From: Methanoregulaceae archaeon
GTDB lineage: Archaea; Halobacteriota; Methanomicrobia; Methanomicrobiales; Methanospirillaceae
Assembly: GCA_015660885.1 (NCBI GenBank)
Contig: JACTUB010000012.1
Span: 24,514-88,513 of the forward strand
DNA: 64,000 nucleotides
Direction of reading: 5' to 3'
Shown piece by piece: positions 26,836 to 36,610 of this stretch (within the stretch, counting starts at the first letter, position 1; the number at the start of each line of letters is the position of its first letter). The notes under the pieces were generated by a model. That model was not told the DNA's origin, did no database searches, and saw only the letters and a list, made by a program, of their open reading frames with translations. Both the position numbers and the translations under genes were made by a program.

Positions 26836-28674
26836 TTATTTTTTAGTCTTATCGTATTTTTTCGCGTCTCGTAAAATCCTTCTGTCACTGGATTGAATCA
26901 GGAACTGCGGGCCATTGCCGATGAGATCGGTTCTTCCCGCGGCATTAAGTCCTTCAATAACCAATACCCTGTTATGTGAATCACGATACTGCATCATCGC
27001 ACGCTGAATCTTCTTTTCCTGCCCCTTTGGCACATGAACCGGCTCCAGAGTGAATGGATTGAGACCGGTATAGTACATACAGGTCGAAACACTCATTGGT
27101 GTCGGTGTGAAATCCTGCACCTGCTCTGTGTAGAGCTGGTGGTCATGGATATAGACTGCGAGCTCGACCATATCATTGATGGAACATCCTGGATGACCCG
27201 ACATGAAGTATGGCAGAAGGTATTGCCGTTTCTTTTTACCATGCTGTAATGTTTCAAAATATTCGCAGAACTGATCGAAAATCTTACATTCGGGTTTGTT
27301 CATTGTGTCTGTCACTTTTTTCACCACATGTTCCGGTGCAACTTTGAGATGCCCGGAGACGTGATGATTACAGAGTAATTCGAGATAGCCGGAATCATCT
27401 GCGAGCGCGAGATCATAGCGGATGCCGGAACTGATAAATACTTTTTTCACACCTGGAATATCACGAAGTTTGTTGAGAAGAGCTATCTGATGCTGATGAC
27501 TCGTTTTTAAGGTTTTACATGAAGGGCTGCAGCGTTTATCTCGACACGCTCCGAATTTTTTCCAGAGATCGCACGAGAGGCAGTACATATTCGCAGTTGG
27601 ACCACCGACGTCCTGAACGATGCCTTTGAATTCGGGCATCTTCGTCATTTGTGTTACTTCACGGATGATCGATGCACTGCTCCGGCTCTGGATGATCCTG
27701 CCCTGGTGGTGAGCGAGGGTACAGAACGAGCAGCCCCCAAAACACCCTCTGTGGCTTGTGATGGAAAACTGCACCGTTTCAAGAGCTGGAATAAGTTGTG
27801 TATATGAAGGGTGTGCACGGCGGGAAAATGGCAAATCATAAATATGGTCGAGCTCTTGGGTCGAGAGGGGCTGTACCGGCGGATTCTGGATGACGAGGGT
27901 CTTGGGGTGTGGTTGTGCTATTGCCCTCCCCAGAACAGGATCCTGTTCGTTATAATGTATTGCAAAAGCACGGGCATATGCGGCTTTGTCCTGTGCAACC
28001 TCAGCGAAACCGGGAAGTTCGATGATCCCTTCCGGCCGTTGATTGCGCCATTGGGCAAGTTCCATGGTAAATGCAGTTCCCCTGATATCCCGTACCGATT
28101 CAATGTGTTCACCTGTTGCAAGTCTCCCCGCGATCTCCGATACCTGACGCTCTCCCATACCGAATACGAGAAGATCTGCAGGAGTATCTGCAAGGATCGA
28201 TTGACGGACACGATCCTGCCAGTAATCGTAATGGGCAAACCTTCGCAGGCTCGCCTCGATACCCCCGATGACAATCGGTGTGTCAGGGAAAAGTTCGTGC
28301 ACTTTATTAGTATAGACTATGGTTGCCCGATCTGGTCGTCTGGGGATCCCGGCTGGAGAATAGACATCATCACTCCGTCGTTTGAGATTAGGGGTGAAGT
28401 TGTTCACCATGGAGTCGACATTTCCCGAGGAGATGCCGAAGAACAGTCTTGGTTTTCCAAGCATCGCGAAATCAACAGTAGAAGTCCAGTTTGGCTGGGC
28501 TATGATCCCTACAGTGAAGCCTGCATCCCACAGGACTCTGCCGATCAGCGCAGTCCCAAAAGAAGGATGATCAACATATGCATCCCCTGTCACCAGAATA
28601 ATGTCAAATTGTTGGATGCCAAGCTTATCCTTTTCTTTAGTGGACAGGGGAAGAAATCCGGGCTGATCTATCAT
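26836..28674 (-). CDS. YgiQ-family radical SAM protein
   Basis: A 612-residue UPF0313/YgiQ protein. The radical SAM cluster motif is RGCFGGCSFCTLAHHQGR near residue 315 (Cys-x3-Cys-x2-Cys). An N-terminal B12-binding-like region precedes it, with VIGGIEASLRRFAHYDYW near 135. The C-terminal part has DVGGPTANMYCLSC and DFTPTPMSVSTCMYYTG. It is widespread, but its substrate is unknown. The gene is monocistronic with a likely terminator downstream. Confidence 0.92.
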   Translation of the reverse strand: MIDQPGFLPLSTKEKDKLGIQQFDIILVTGDAYVDHPSFGTALIGRVLWDAGFTVGIIAQPNWTSTVDFAMLGKPRLFFGISSGNVDSMVNNFTPNLKRRSDDVYSPAGIPRRPDRATIVYTNKVHELFPDTPIVIGGIEASLRRFAHYDYWQDRVRQSILADTPADLLVFGMGERQVSEIAGRLATGEHIESVRDIRGTAFTMELAQWRNQRPEGIIELPGFAEVAQDKAAYARAFAIHYNEQDPVLGRAIAQPHPKTLVIQNPPVQPLSTQELDHIYDLPFSRRAHPSYTQLIPALETVQFSITSHRGCFGGCSFCTLAHHQGRIIQSRSSASIIREVTQMTKMPEFKGIVQDVGGPTANMYCLSCDLWKKFGACRDKRCSPSCKTLKTSHQHQIALLNKLRDIPGVKKVFISSGIRYDLALADDSGYLELLCNHHVSGHLKVAPEHVVKKVTDTMNKPECKIFDQFCEYFETLQHGKKKRQYLLPYFMSGHPGCSINDMVELAVYIHDHQLYTEQVQDFTPTPMSVSTCMYYTGLNPFTLEPVHVPKGQEKKIQRAMMQYRDSHNRVLVIEGLNAAGRTDLIGNGPQFLIQSSDRRILRDAKKYDKTKK

Positions 28675-28717
28675 AAGGTGTAAAAAAGAATCAGTTTATA
28701 TATTGATGTAAGCATCT

Positions 28718-29308
28718 TCATGAAGACGGGCGGCGGGTCAGGTCCCGGATGATTTCAGCAAGTCCTCCTGGCAGATCATCCATCTCATCCATTTTCTCGT
28801 TTCCGGGGGGTTCTTCATCGTTTTTACCTGCATCCACTTTATTAATTTTGTCGGCGGAGGTATCCTCTTCTTTTCCTAAAACCGGAAGATGAATCTGGGT
28901 CTTTTCATCAAACTCCCTGCGTGCGGAAAGACCGGTGAATTCTAAAACAACTGCTTCAACAATGAGATAGGTAATTGCTTTTTCTCTGAGACATCCAGTC
29001 AGTGCATGACCGGAACGGCCTACCGAGGCATGATAGTGAATGTGCGGACCACCATCGCCCGGATAGATAGTTCCTACACCAAAAACTTCCCAACCCCCCT
29101 CAAACATAACAAAATGGGGAACCGGCGGGATTGCCAGCTCTTCCGGTCCTGTAACCATCCTCCCGTTCTTAAGAGCACCGAGGAAGAGGATTGAACCGGC
29201 AGAGACAGATTTGTCGTTGATAAACTGGCGCAGAGAGAGCAACATATCCTCGCCATCATCAATCCGAACGACAAAGACCCTTCCGAGCTGGCCTTCCGTA
29301 TATTGCAT
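28718..29308 (-). CDS. PPC-domain DNA-binding-like protein (DUF296)
   Basis: A 196-residue protein. The first 135 or so residues form a PPC/DUF296 domain, with the histidine cluster GDGGPHIHYHASVG near 83-96 that may bind a metal, and GCLREKAITYLIVEAVV after it. The last 60 residues are acidic and low-complexity (DKINKVDAGKNDEEPPGNEK), probably a disordered tail. Archaeal homologues are often labelled DNA-binding by analogy with plant AT-hook PPC proteins, but no AT-hook is present here. Function unproven. It is transcribed alone. Confidence 0.8.
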   Translation of the reverse strand: MQYTEGQLGRVFVVRIDDGEDMLLSLRQFINDKSVSAGSILFLGALKNGRMVTGPEELAIPPVPHFVMFEGGWEVFGVGTIYPGDGGPHIHYHASVGRSGHALTGCLREKAITYLIVEAVVLEFTGLSARREFDEKTQIHLPVLGKEEDTSADKINKVDAGKNDEEPPGNEKMDEMDDLPGGLAEIIRDLTRRPSS

Positions 29309-29458
29309 AGATCAATTTCCCTTTTTGGTATTCATATGGTTTGTGCGGATTTATACCTTCTATCACCCTTGATAAAATGATTTTGGATTATAGCAATAAG
29401 TCCGGAAAAGAGTACTGGTTCATAGCCGGGAATCCGGGAAAGGGAGGGAGAGTATTCC

Positions 29459-31300
29459 TTATCTTCCCCCGGCACCGCCACCGCCAAATCCCCCTCCACC
29501 ACCAAACCCTCCTCCGCCGCCGAAACCGCCGCCACGGAAACCGCCGGAACCACCGCGGCTGGGCGGGGTAAAGAAAAGAAGGGGGGTAAATGCAAACCCT
29601 ATTCCCAATGCACCTGCAGGTATTCCGGTCTCAGCTATATTGATGTTTAGTGAAGCCATTGCACTCTCGACCCTGTCACCAACGCCAAGAGCGGTCCCGT
29701 AGACGAGCCATGCTCCCCACATGGCGAGATCTTCCGGAGCATATTTTCGCATCAATGCAAGGTCCGAAAGGAAGTGGGTAAATGCGTCCCATTCGAGCTT
29801 CTCTTTGTATTTGTCACCTTTCCAATGACCGAACAGGGTTGACGGCATTGCGATTGCGATCACTGCCTGAACGATGACGATTCCCCATAATGCCGTGGCC
29901 GGGAATAGGATGTATGACTGCATGGGTTCCAGGAGTGCAACTATGAGCGTGACAGCAAACACGGTGATACTGATGAGCAGGAGCGGAACGATATGATCAC
30001 TTCCATCCACGATATACTGATTGACAAGTGATGGATCTGCCCTCCTGGTCACATCGGTCAGCATCTTCTGGTAGCGGAGTGCTTTCTCTTCTGATGCGCT
30101 GCTTGTCGTCGCTTCTTGCGCGAGCTTCTCGATGTGGCTCGAATTGAGGACACCATTCTCAGCAATTTGTCCCAGAACGCTGAGCACTCTCTGCTCGTAC
30201 GGGTCATCGGATTTGGCTTGAAGGATCCGGATCTCGAAATCTTTGACTTTTCCTTCCTGCTTCGTTGTTATTGTTATAAATTTTCTCCGGTGGAGATCGA
30301 GGAGTGTTGCATGATACCCACTCTCATCGAAAACCATTCTGTCTCCCTTGAACAGCAGGTTGACCTGCCAAGGCTTGAGTGCCGGATTCGGGATGGTGCT
30401 CAGGTATTCGGGCACCGTAAACATTTTTTCCCTGCCGTACCAGCGGTAGATCAATACGAACAAGAGGGGCACGAGAATGACGGCGGCTTTTGCCAGGTAA
30501 TTCAGCAGGTACGAGAGCGTGTAGATTGCATCATACCAGAAACTTCCCGAGGTGGTTTGTCCCGCGAGACCGGTAACCTGAGTCCTGAACCCCGGGATCT
30601 GGCTGAATGCTGTTGATCCCCCCAGCATCTCGATGGCAATATTTTCATCTGCCGCTGCACTACCGCTGAAGGTATATGCATTTCCTGACAAAACCATGCT
30701 CAGCGTCGGTGGATAAGCAAATACCTGTTGAATGCCATCTGCTGGAACGGTGATCGTAACGTCATGGTACGGGATGTGGGATTGCCCGGCGAACTTCAGG
30801 TTGAGATGGGTTACCCCTGTGTCGTACTCAACCGGAGGATAAAGAACGTAGGTATATCCTACCGTGTATTGCCCTGCAGCAAAGGAGCCGGGACTGTAAA
30901 TCCCTACTTCGTCATTCTGGGCGGATTGGCCAATTGTTGATTTGTAGGAGGCAGCTGAGGAGCTACCATACACAGCCACATTGCCCGAATCATCTTTGGC
31001 GTACGCAATCGTTCCTGCCGGGGGTATTGCAGACACCATCATAACGGATGGCCGGGCTGGCGTGGTAAAAAGAAGCGGCTCCTCCCACGAACGGTAGAGC
31101 ATATGATACTCACCGGACGTTTTCACATCATAGGTATAGTGTTCCGTGAGTGTCCCGTTATCATACAGGGTCGCCTCATACGACTTGACAATGAGATCAC
31201 CTTCAAAAAGCGGGGGGAGTATTGTAACAAGTACGATGCCGATAACACCGATGATCAGACATGCGATAACAAGTACCGCCAGTTGTTTGGATTCCCCCAT
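29459..31300 (-). CDS. DUF2207 membrane protein with glycine-rich tail
   Basis: A 613-residue membrane protein. There is an N-terminal hydrophobic anchor (about 8-30), an extracytoplasmic beta-rich DUF2207 domain (about 33-260), a membrane helix near 270 (VILVPLLFVLIYRWY), a cytoplasmic segment, then further helices near 430-490. The C-terminus is a tandem GGFGGGGGFGGGGGF tail, as in many bacterial and archaeal DUF2207 proteins. The gene starts 12 bases after the LemA-type gene and is co-transcribed with it, a common pairing. A role in envelope biogenesis or stress is assumed, not shown. Confidence 0.88.
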   Translation of the reverse strand: MGESKQLAVLVIACLIIGVIGIVLVTILPPLFEGDLIVKSYEATLYDNGTLTEHYTYDVKTSGEYHMLYRSWEEPLLFTTPARPSVMMVSAIPPAGTIAYAKDDSGNVAVYGSSSAASYKSTIGQSAQNDEVGIYSPGSFAAGQYTVGYTYVLYPPVEYDTGVTHLNLKFAGQSHIPYHDVTITVPADGIQQVFAYPPTLSMVLSGNAYTFSGSAAADENIAIEMLGGSTAFSQIPGFRTQVTGLAGQTTSGSFWYDAIYTLSYLLNYLAKAAVILVPLLFVLIYRWYGREKMFTVPEYLSTIPNPALKPWQVNLLFKGDRMVFDESGYHATLLDLHRRKFITITTKQEGKVKDFEIRILQAKSDDPYEQRVLSVLGQIAENGVLNSSHIEKLAQEATTSSASEEKALRYQKMLTDVTRRADPSLVNQYIVDGSDHIVPLLLISITVFAVTLIVALLEPMQSYILFPATALWGIVIVQAVIAIAMPSTLFGHWKGDKYKEKLEWDAFTHFLSDLALMRKYAPEDLAMWGAWLVYGTALGVGDRVESAMASLNINIAETGIPAGALGIGFAFTPLLFFTPPSRGGSGGFRGGGFGGGGGFGGGGGFGGGGAGGR

Positions 31301-31312
31301 GGTAATTTCCTA

Positions 31313-31882
31313 TCAGAACTCGATCTTTGGGGGTGTCGTGATCGCTTCTTCGAACTGCAGGTATTCAAGCTTGACTAACCCGACAAGCCGCCCGATGAAT
31401 TTTGACGGGATAGTATCCATCATCGTATTGAACTCCTGCGAGATGTTGTTGTATGTATACCGCTGCCGTGCTATCTCGTCTTCGATACTCTTGACTGAAT
31501 CCATGAGACTGGTGACTGTCGTATTGGTCTTCAGATCAGGATAATTCTCAGCGACCGCTAACAGGCGCCCGAAGATTGACCGGGACTCAGCTTCCACCTT
31601 GTTCAGATCACCGGGGGAAGCGGTTGCCACGCTTGCCCGCATCGCGGTTACGCGTTCAAACGTTTCTTTTTCGAACTTCGCATAGCTCTTTACCGCACCA
31701 AGCAGCTGGTCGATCATGTCCAGCCGTTTCTTCATGGCCACACGGATCTGACCTAAAGTTGCTTCAGATGAATTTTTCAGGCTGAAGAAACGGTTGTAGA
31801 TACCTACAGCCCAGAACAGCAGTACGATGATGACAAGGACGATGACGCCAAGTACAATCCAGCTAATGATATCTCCTAGCAT
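31313..31882 (-). CDS. lemA: LemA-family membrane-anchored protein
   Basis: A 189-residue protein with one N-terminal membrane helix (about 5-28, IVLGVIVLVIIVLLFWAVGI), then the LemA helical domain: YNRFFSLKNSSEATLGQIRV (given in part), KKRLDMIDQLLGAVKSYAKF, and AENYPDLKTN near 118, the family signature. LemA proteins sit on the outer face of the membrane and form coiled helical bundles. It is the upstream partner of the DUF2207 gene. ATG 31882 is the only sensible start. Confidence 0.93.
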   Translation of the reverse strand: MLGDIISWIVLGVIVLVIIVLLFWAVGIYNRFFSLKNSSEATLGQIRVAMKKRLDMIDQLLGAVKSYAKFEKETFERVTAMRASVATASPGDLNKVEAESRSIFGRLLAVAENYPDLKTNTTVTSLMDSVKSIEDEIARQRYTYNNISQEFNTMMDTIPSKFIGRLVGLVKLEYLQFEEAITTPPKIEF

Positions 31883-31978
31883 TTTTTCTCAGAGTAGTGA
31901 TGATCGTTCAAAATGATAAGATGATTGGGATGGAAAAACAGGAGCTTTAAAAAAATCGGGAGAATTTAATAACGGGAG

Positions 31979-32950
31979 TTATTTTAAAGTAAGCGATCCC
32001 ACTACGCGAAGTTTACCGCCTTCCAGATAGTGAAGAACAACACGTGCCTGAGGGGGATATATTAACGGTTTTTCGAGAGTGAGGGTAATCTCCGGCATTC
32101 TCCAGTCTTTATCAAAGGATACGTTTTCAAGACGGGAAGGCAGGAACTGCATCCAGTGACCAACATAGATCACCATGCCTTCCTTAAGGGGAGCCGGCCA
32201 GTATTTCACGAGCTGGGCTTTACCAGTAATCGTGTTTGAATATTTTATTGTGGGATCATTGGTCAGAACATACCCGCGATCCAATTCCTCCAGATCAAGG
32301 TTTTTCAGGGCAAGCCCAACCCTGTCTCCTGTTTCTGCATAATCCGCATCGTCATCATGTTTCTGGATAGAGCGAATTTGTGCAGTTTTTTCCGTAGGGA
32401 GGACTTTCAGTGTATCGTGTTTTTTGATGACCCCCTGAGCTACACAGCCTAATACGACTATACCAACTCCTTTTACGTTGAAATGGTGATCGATGGGGAC
32501 TGCCCCGTTGCCTCCAGTGCTCCTGACTTTATGATGGGCAGTAAGTTTAACAGCAATTTCGAGGATTTTTTCCCGCAGGCCGACAATATCTTCATCCATT
32601 ACCTCATAATGTTCAATCACAGTTCCTCTGATAAGAGGAGCGATCTGGTCAAGGGTAATATAGTTTTTTAGGATGAGAACCCCCGTTGATTTTCCGGCAC
32701 ACTGGAGCATGAGAACAGATTCTCCGAATGCGGCATTGATCTCATCAACGACCAGAATAACCCGATCTGCAAGTGATACCGCATAAAAGAGCGAGGATAA
32801 TTTTTCCGGATACCTCGCTGGCTCCACAAGGGTGACCGTCGCATCACCTTTTTTTATATTATAAAATATGATATCGCTGGTTGTTCCTTTCTTACCCAGA
32901 TCTTTGGCATAATCCGGGGGTGCGATTACAGCGACGGTGAGATTTGACAT
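31979..32950 (-). CDS. EF-Tu/SelB-like protein with degenerate GTPase domain
   Basis: A 323-residue protein. The second half (from about 165) is a clear translation-factor beta-barrel domain: HHFNVKGVGIVVLGCVAQGVIKKHDTL and domain III-like sequence to the end. The first 150 residues have the length and predicted fold of a G domain but lack the GxxxxGKT loop (DLGKKGTTSD instead) and an NKxD motif (LKNYI at that place). GTP hydrolysis is therefore unlikely. Archaeal homologues are often annotated as SelB-like. As there is no sign of selenocysteine use here, its job is unknown. It is transcribed alone. Confidence 0.82.
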   Translation of the reverse strand: MSNLTVAVIAPPDYAKDLGKKGTTSDIIFYNIKKGDATVTLVEPARYPEKLSSLFYAVSLADRVILVVDEINAAFGESVLMLQCAGKSTGVLILKNYITLDQIAPLIRGTVIEHYEVMDEDIVGLREKILEIAVKLTAHHKVRSTGGNGAVPIDHHFNVKGVGIVVLGCVAQGVIKKHDTLKVLPTEKTAQIRSIQKHDDDADYAETGDRVGLALKNLDLEELDRGYVLTNDPTIKYSNTITGKAQLVKYWPAPLKEGMVIYVGHWMQFLPSRLENVSFDKDWRMPEITLTLEKPLIYPPQARVVLHYLEGGKLRVVGSLTLK

Positions 32951-33016
32951 AATGACAACAACTTGGTTGTAGGAGGATATGAGGGTTTATTTTGGTGAAT
33001 GCCGGAAGAGAGATGA

Positions 33017-34363
33017 TCACTCCCTTTTTCTTATTGCTGCTTTAAAATCGCTCCTGAATTTTTTAAGATGCGTCATCGAGGGTTTTACTGCCAGATACAT
33101 CAGGATGAGGTATGCTGCATATTCAAGGGTAAAGAAAAACAACGCAAGGTACCATCCATAAGATCCTGGTGGGCTGAGGTACTTTCCATTGTCATACAGC
33201 GTACCGAATAGGAGCGGAAATTCCAGATAGGTTAGGATCTGGGTAACGTAGAAAAGAATCACACCAGAGAGCGTATCCGCGATAAGCAGGCATACAAAGG
33301 GGGTGAACCATACAATGTATTGCGGACTGTGGTACTTCATGCAGAAAACTACGGTAAATATCGATAATAATAAAAATTTTAACAGGTGGCGGGGTTCTTT
33401 TTTGGGATCAATCCAGGCAATCACGACTAAAAAAAGGAGCACACCCCCCATAACAAAATACATAAGGTTCGAAACAATTGTCGCTGAGATCCCCAGATTA
33501 AACACGTCGTGCAAATACGCGTAAAGTGTATACGTGGCGGTACTCGCATAGACGTCTGATCTGACAAGACTCACAGAAATATACGAGAATAAAACACCGG
33601 GCTTAAAAAGGATTATCGGAACAAGGATAATAACAACTAACGGAACGAAAATTTTTAGTACCGAATACAATTCCTGCTTGAAAGATGTTGTTTTGGCGTT
33701 GTACAATAGTAGAAACGGAAGTGAAATTCCCGGGAATATTTTTGCAATGACCCCAAAAACGATAGCAAGATACCCCCGTATATTCATACTATAGAGTGTA
33801 AAAAGGACTGCCACCATCAGGAGGCACGTGGGAAATGCATCGTACTTGGTTAATACAAAATATGTGGCGGAGAATGCAGTTGCATAGAGAACTGCGGCAA
33901 AGAATGCAGTTCTGCTATTGTACAGTTTCAGCCCTATGAGGTAGATGCAGACGGTAGTGATCAGATTACAGATCACCATTAGAATCTGAAACGAGTAAAC
34001 AAACGCAAAAAAATTATTGAGCAGGAATGCGGGAATAAACGCGAGCAATATGGGAAGAAAGGCAAGAGGGGGGTAATCAAAGCTGAAGTCAACATAGGGA
34101 ATTTTACCGCTCATGACTGAAATCATGTGCTCGATATAATACTGAAAATCAAAAAGGTCAATAAATGAATGGAAAACTGATGTTGTGAAAACGATCACAA
34201 GAATATTTGTCACAATACTGGCAAGAATCAATAAAAAGATGTGCCTTTTCACGATAGATTTATTGATATTATCGAATTGAAAATTGAGAAAGGTAAACGG
34301 GCGCTTATTGTGTTTTCCTTTAATTGCGGACAATTCAATCGCATTTTTATTTTTCCTTCCCAT
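33017..34363 (-). CDS. GT87-like membrane glycosyltransferase (DUF2029)
   Basis: A 448-residue protein with many hydrophobic helices. The luminal loop after the first helices reads IPYVDFSFDYPPLAF, typical of GT-C mannosyltransferases of the GT87/DUF2029 type that use polyprenyl-phosphate mannose. VLTKYDAFPTCLLM near residue 165 is another shared loop. ATG 34363 was chosen over 34390 because a GGGGATC lies ahead of it, but this is uncertain. The gene is AT-rich like its neighbours and belongs to the glycosylation island. Confidence 0.8.
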   Translation of the reverse strand: MGRKNKNAIELSAIKGKHNKRPFTFLNFQFDNINKSIVKRHIFLLILASIVTNILVIVFTTSVFHSFIDLFDFQYYIEHMISVMSGKIPYVDFSFDYPPLAFLPILLAFIPAFLLNNFFAFVYSFQILMVICNLITTVCIYLIGLKLYNSRTAFFAAVLYATAFSATYFVLTKYDAFPTCLLMVAVLFTLYSMNIRGYLAIVFGVIAKIFPGISLPFLLLYNAKTTSFKQELYSVLKIFVPLVVIILVPIILFKPGVLFSYISVSLVRSDVYASTATYTLYAYLHDVFNLGISATIVSNLMYFVMGGVLLFLVVIAWIDPKKEPRHLLKFLLLSIFTVVFCMKYHSPQYIVWFTPFVCLLIADTLSGVILFYVTQILTYLEFPLLFGTLYDNGKYLSPPGSYGWYLALFFFTLEYAAYLILMYLAVKPSMTHLKKFRSDFKAAIRKRE

Positions 34364-34658
34364 GCCTGATCCCCATGCCCGAATGCTCATTGATGAAGCA
34401 CGTTGATACCATACAGTTAAACAATAAAATTGTCAAACCTGACTCTAATGTACCTGATCAGTGATGTATAAACCCATCGAATCAATTGCACCTGTCCGAC
34501 CAACCATAAACGTCGTTAGACAGAACCATAAAGAAACCAAAGTACGTATTTTTTATACAAAACAGAGCATATTACTGATAAATAAATTGAGAGCCCTGTT
34601 TACAGCTCCTTAATCAATCCTTTTGATCATGACAATACAGGATTTCCGGGTGATGTGA

Positions 34659-35429
34659 ATGCACTTTGATTTGACCGTCATAATTCCCACATTTAATGAG
34701 GAAGAAAACATTGAAAGAATGATTGTCACGGTAGATGCAATCTGCAAAGCCCATGATATTACGGAAGAAATCCTTGTCGTTGATGATAGATCAAATGATG
34801 GAACCATAGCTTTGGTCAAGGGTTTACAATCCAGTATGAGTAACTTGAGTCTCATTGTCAGGATGAAAAATCCGGGTCTTTCGCAATCCTTGTATGAGGG
34901 GATGCTCCACGCACAGGCTCAATTAATTCAATGCATAGACTGCGATTTTTCTCATCCTCCCGAAAAGATCCCCGTCTTCTACCAATACCTGAAAAATGAA
35001 GGATTTGACATGGTCATTGGGAGTCGTTACATTCCAGGAGGTAAGGTGATTCATTGGCCAGTTATAAGGAAAGTACTCTCCTTCGGTGCAGCATTGCTTG
35101 GCCGGCTCCTCATCCCCCATGTAAAAGATTCAGGAAGCGGTTTTTTTGCTTTGAATAAAAACATTCTTGCTGGGACGAAGTTGACTCCCCGTGGATTCCG
35201 AATGGGTTTTGAAATTTTGGGCAAAGGAAAATGGACCAGAGTTAAAGAAATCCCCATTTCCTTTGTAGATCGGGAAAGAGGTGCAAGTAAGATGAAGTTG
35301 AGCATTATCACGGATTATCTTAAACAATGGTTTCATGTCATGTACTTCAACTTAATTGGAAGGGAAAGTGATAATATTGTCAGAGCCTGGAGAATTTATT
35401 TAAGTTCGATATTTAATTTTCAAGATTAA
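34659..35429 (+). CDS. Dolichol-phosphate mannose synthase-like glycosyltransferase
   Basis: A 256-residue GT2 enzyme of the DPM1 type: VIIPTFNEEENI at the N-terminus, LVVDDRSNDGT near 43, catalytic IDCDFSHPP near 94 (Asp-x-Asp), VIGSRYIPGG near 117 and SGSGFFALNK near 160. No C-terminal membrane domain, so it acts at the inner membrane face as a soluble or peripheral enzyme. It should move mannose from GDP-mannose to a polyprenyl phosphate, the donor for the GT-C enzymes nearby. GGTGA at 34649-34653 is a good ribosome-binding site. It runs opposite to the other island genes. Confidence 0.92.
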   Translation: MHFDLTVIIPTFNEEENIERMIVTVDAICKAHDITEEILVVDDRSNDGTIALVKGLQSSMSNLSLIVRMKNPGLSQSLYEGMLHAQAQLIQCIDCDFSHPPEKIPVFYQYLKNEGFDMVIGSRYIPGGKVIHWPVIRKVLSFGAALLGRLLIPHVKDSGSGFFALNKNILAGTKLTPRGFRMGFEILGKGKWTRVKEIPISFVDRERGASKMKLSIITDYLKQWFHVMYFNLIGRESDNIVRAWRIYLSSIFNFQD

Positions 35430-35457
35430 ATTCCTCTTTATGAATGTATTTAATGTT

Positions 35458-36594
35458 TCAATCCGGTTTTTGAAAATTATCCGGAGGTTGTATTCTCCAG
35501 GTAGTCATTCTGTTCACTAAAAAATTCCAACTAAATGCCACAAAAATTCCCAATAAATTTGAGATTAAATAATAAATCCCCAAAATCTCTGTCAGAAAGA
35601 TAAGGACACCCATATTTATTGCCATTCCCCCAATCGATACAATATGATACGAGAGGAAGCGATTTGTCACAATTGAAATTTTCTGGTCTTTTTCATGTCC
35701 AAATGTCCAAAAGTCGTTCCAGATAAAATTATTGATTATCGATAATTCAATTGCCACAAAACTTGAAATTAAATAAAAAATACCAAAAACTTCGCTTAAA
35801 ATATATAAAACACCCGTGTTAACAATAATTCCCGAAATGCCAACAATTCCAAATTTGATGACATTTCTGATTTCTTTCCACCCTTCACGATCCCGATGTT
35901 GAGCGGAAAAAAAGAAGATCGATATAAGCTGATGCAAATACTGGAAGGTTGAAAAATGCTGTGACCCATTCAAGGGCTCCACTTTTGCATTTACAAAGGG
36001 GTCTAACGGTATTTCTTTCTCTTCTTTCCAGTTTCCCTTTCCTAATATCTCAAGAAGAAGATTTTTTTCTGAATTGTTTATCGATCCAATGCTAATGAGA
36101 TCTTTTTTGATGGCAAATATATCACTCGTCGGATCGCATATTTTGGGAAATAATAACCTTGCAAGAGTATTTTCAATTAATGTGCCATATTCATGTTTTT
36201 TTATTCGCGGATCCTTTGGTATATCCCTGCAATTTCTATTCCCAATAACTAGATCTTTCCCGGACTGTAATTCATTATATAATTCAATTATTATTGCTGG
36301 GAAATGAGAATATTGCACAGTAAGAAAAATCAGACTTTCGGATTTTGCATATTGCAATCCATAGGATAGCAAGTCGTTAAACTTTTTGTTATCACCGGGA
36401 AACAGGAGGGTAAGATTTTTTAAATTTTTTACGTTATTCGGGATATCAAACGTTTTGTCTGGTATCGTATTAAAAGATAAAAATATTTCGCCGGTGATGT
36501 TATTTTTTTTTAATTCTGATTCGATACCGCTAACAATAGTTCCTATTTCCGCATTGTAACAGACCATTTCTATAAGGACAGTAAGATCATACAT
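35458..36594 (-). CDS. Fusion of degenerate GT2 domain and GtrA membrane domain
   Basis: A 378-residue protein. Residues 1-225 align with the dolichol-phosphate mannose synthase next door but the catalytic IDCDFSHPP is LTVQYSHFP, so both Asp residues are gone, and the nucleotide-binding VDDRS segment is missing too. The rest of the fold is kept: VIGNRNCRDIP, then DPTSDIFAIKKDLI. Residues 245-370 form a GtrA domain with four helices (KFGIVGISGIIVNTGVLYIL at its start), as in enzymes that flip or anchor polyprenyl sugars. It is probably a non-catalytic partner or flippase-linked regulator. It lies 16 bases after the GT39 gene on the same strand. Confidence 0.85.
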   Translation of the reverse strand: MYDLTVLIEMVCYNAEIGTIVSGIESELKKNNITGEIFLSFNTIPDKTFDIPNNVKNLKNLTLLFPGDNKKFNDLLSYGLQYAKSESLIFLTVQYSHFPAIIIELYNELQSGKDLVIGNRNCRDIPKDPRIKKHEYGTLIENTLARLLFPKICDPTSDIFAIKKDLISIGSINNSEKNLLLEILGKGNWKEEKEIPLDPFVNAKVEPLNGSQHFSTFQYLHQLISIFFFSAQHRDREGWKEIRNVIKFGIVGISGIIVNTGVLYILSEVFGIFYLISSFVAIELSIINNFIWNDFWTFGHEKDQKISIVTNRFLSYHIVSIGGMAINMGVLIFLTEILGIYYLISNLLGIFVAFSWNFLVNRMTTWRIQPPDNFQKPD

Positions 36595-36610
36595 AAAAAA
36601 GGAGATTCCA

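Noticed and set aside
29465..29560. GC-rich tandem repeat as a separate element
   Set aside because: It encodes the glycine-rich tail of the DUF2207 protein and needs no other explanation.
31979..32950. Genuine selenocysteine elongation factor SelB
   Set aside because: The GTPase motifs are missing and nothing else in the window suggests selenocysteine use.
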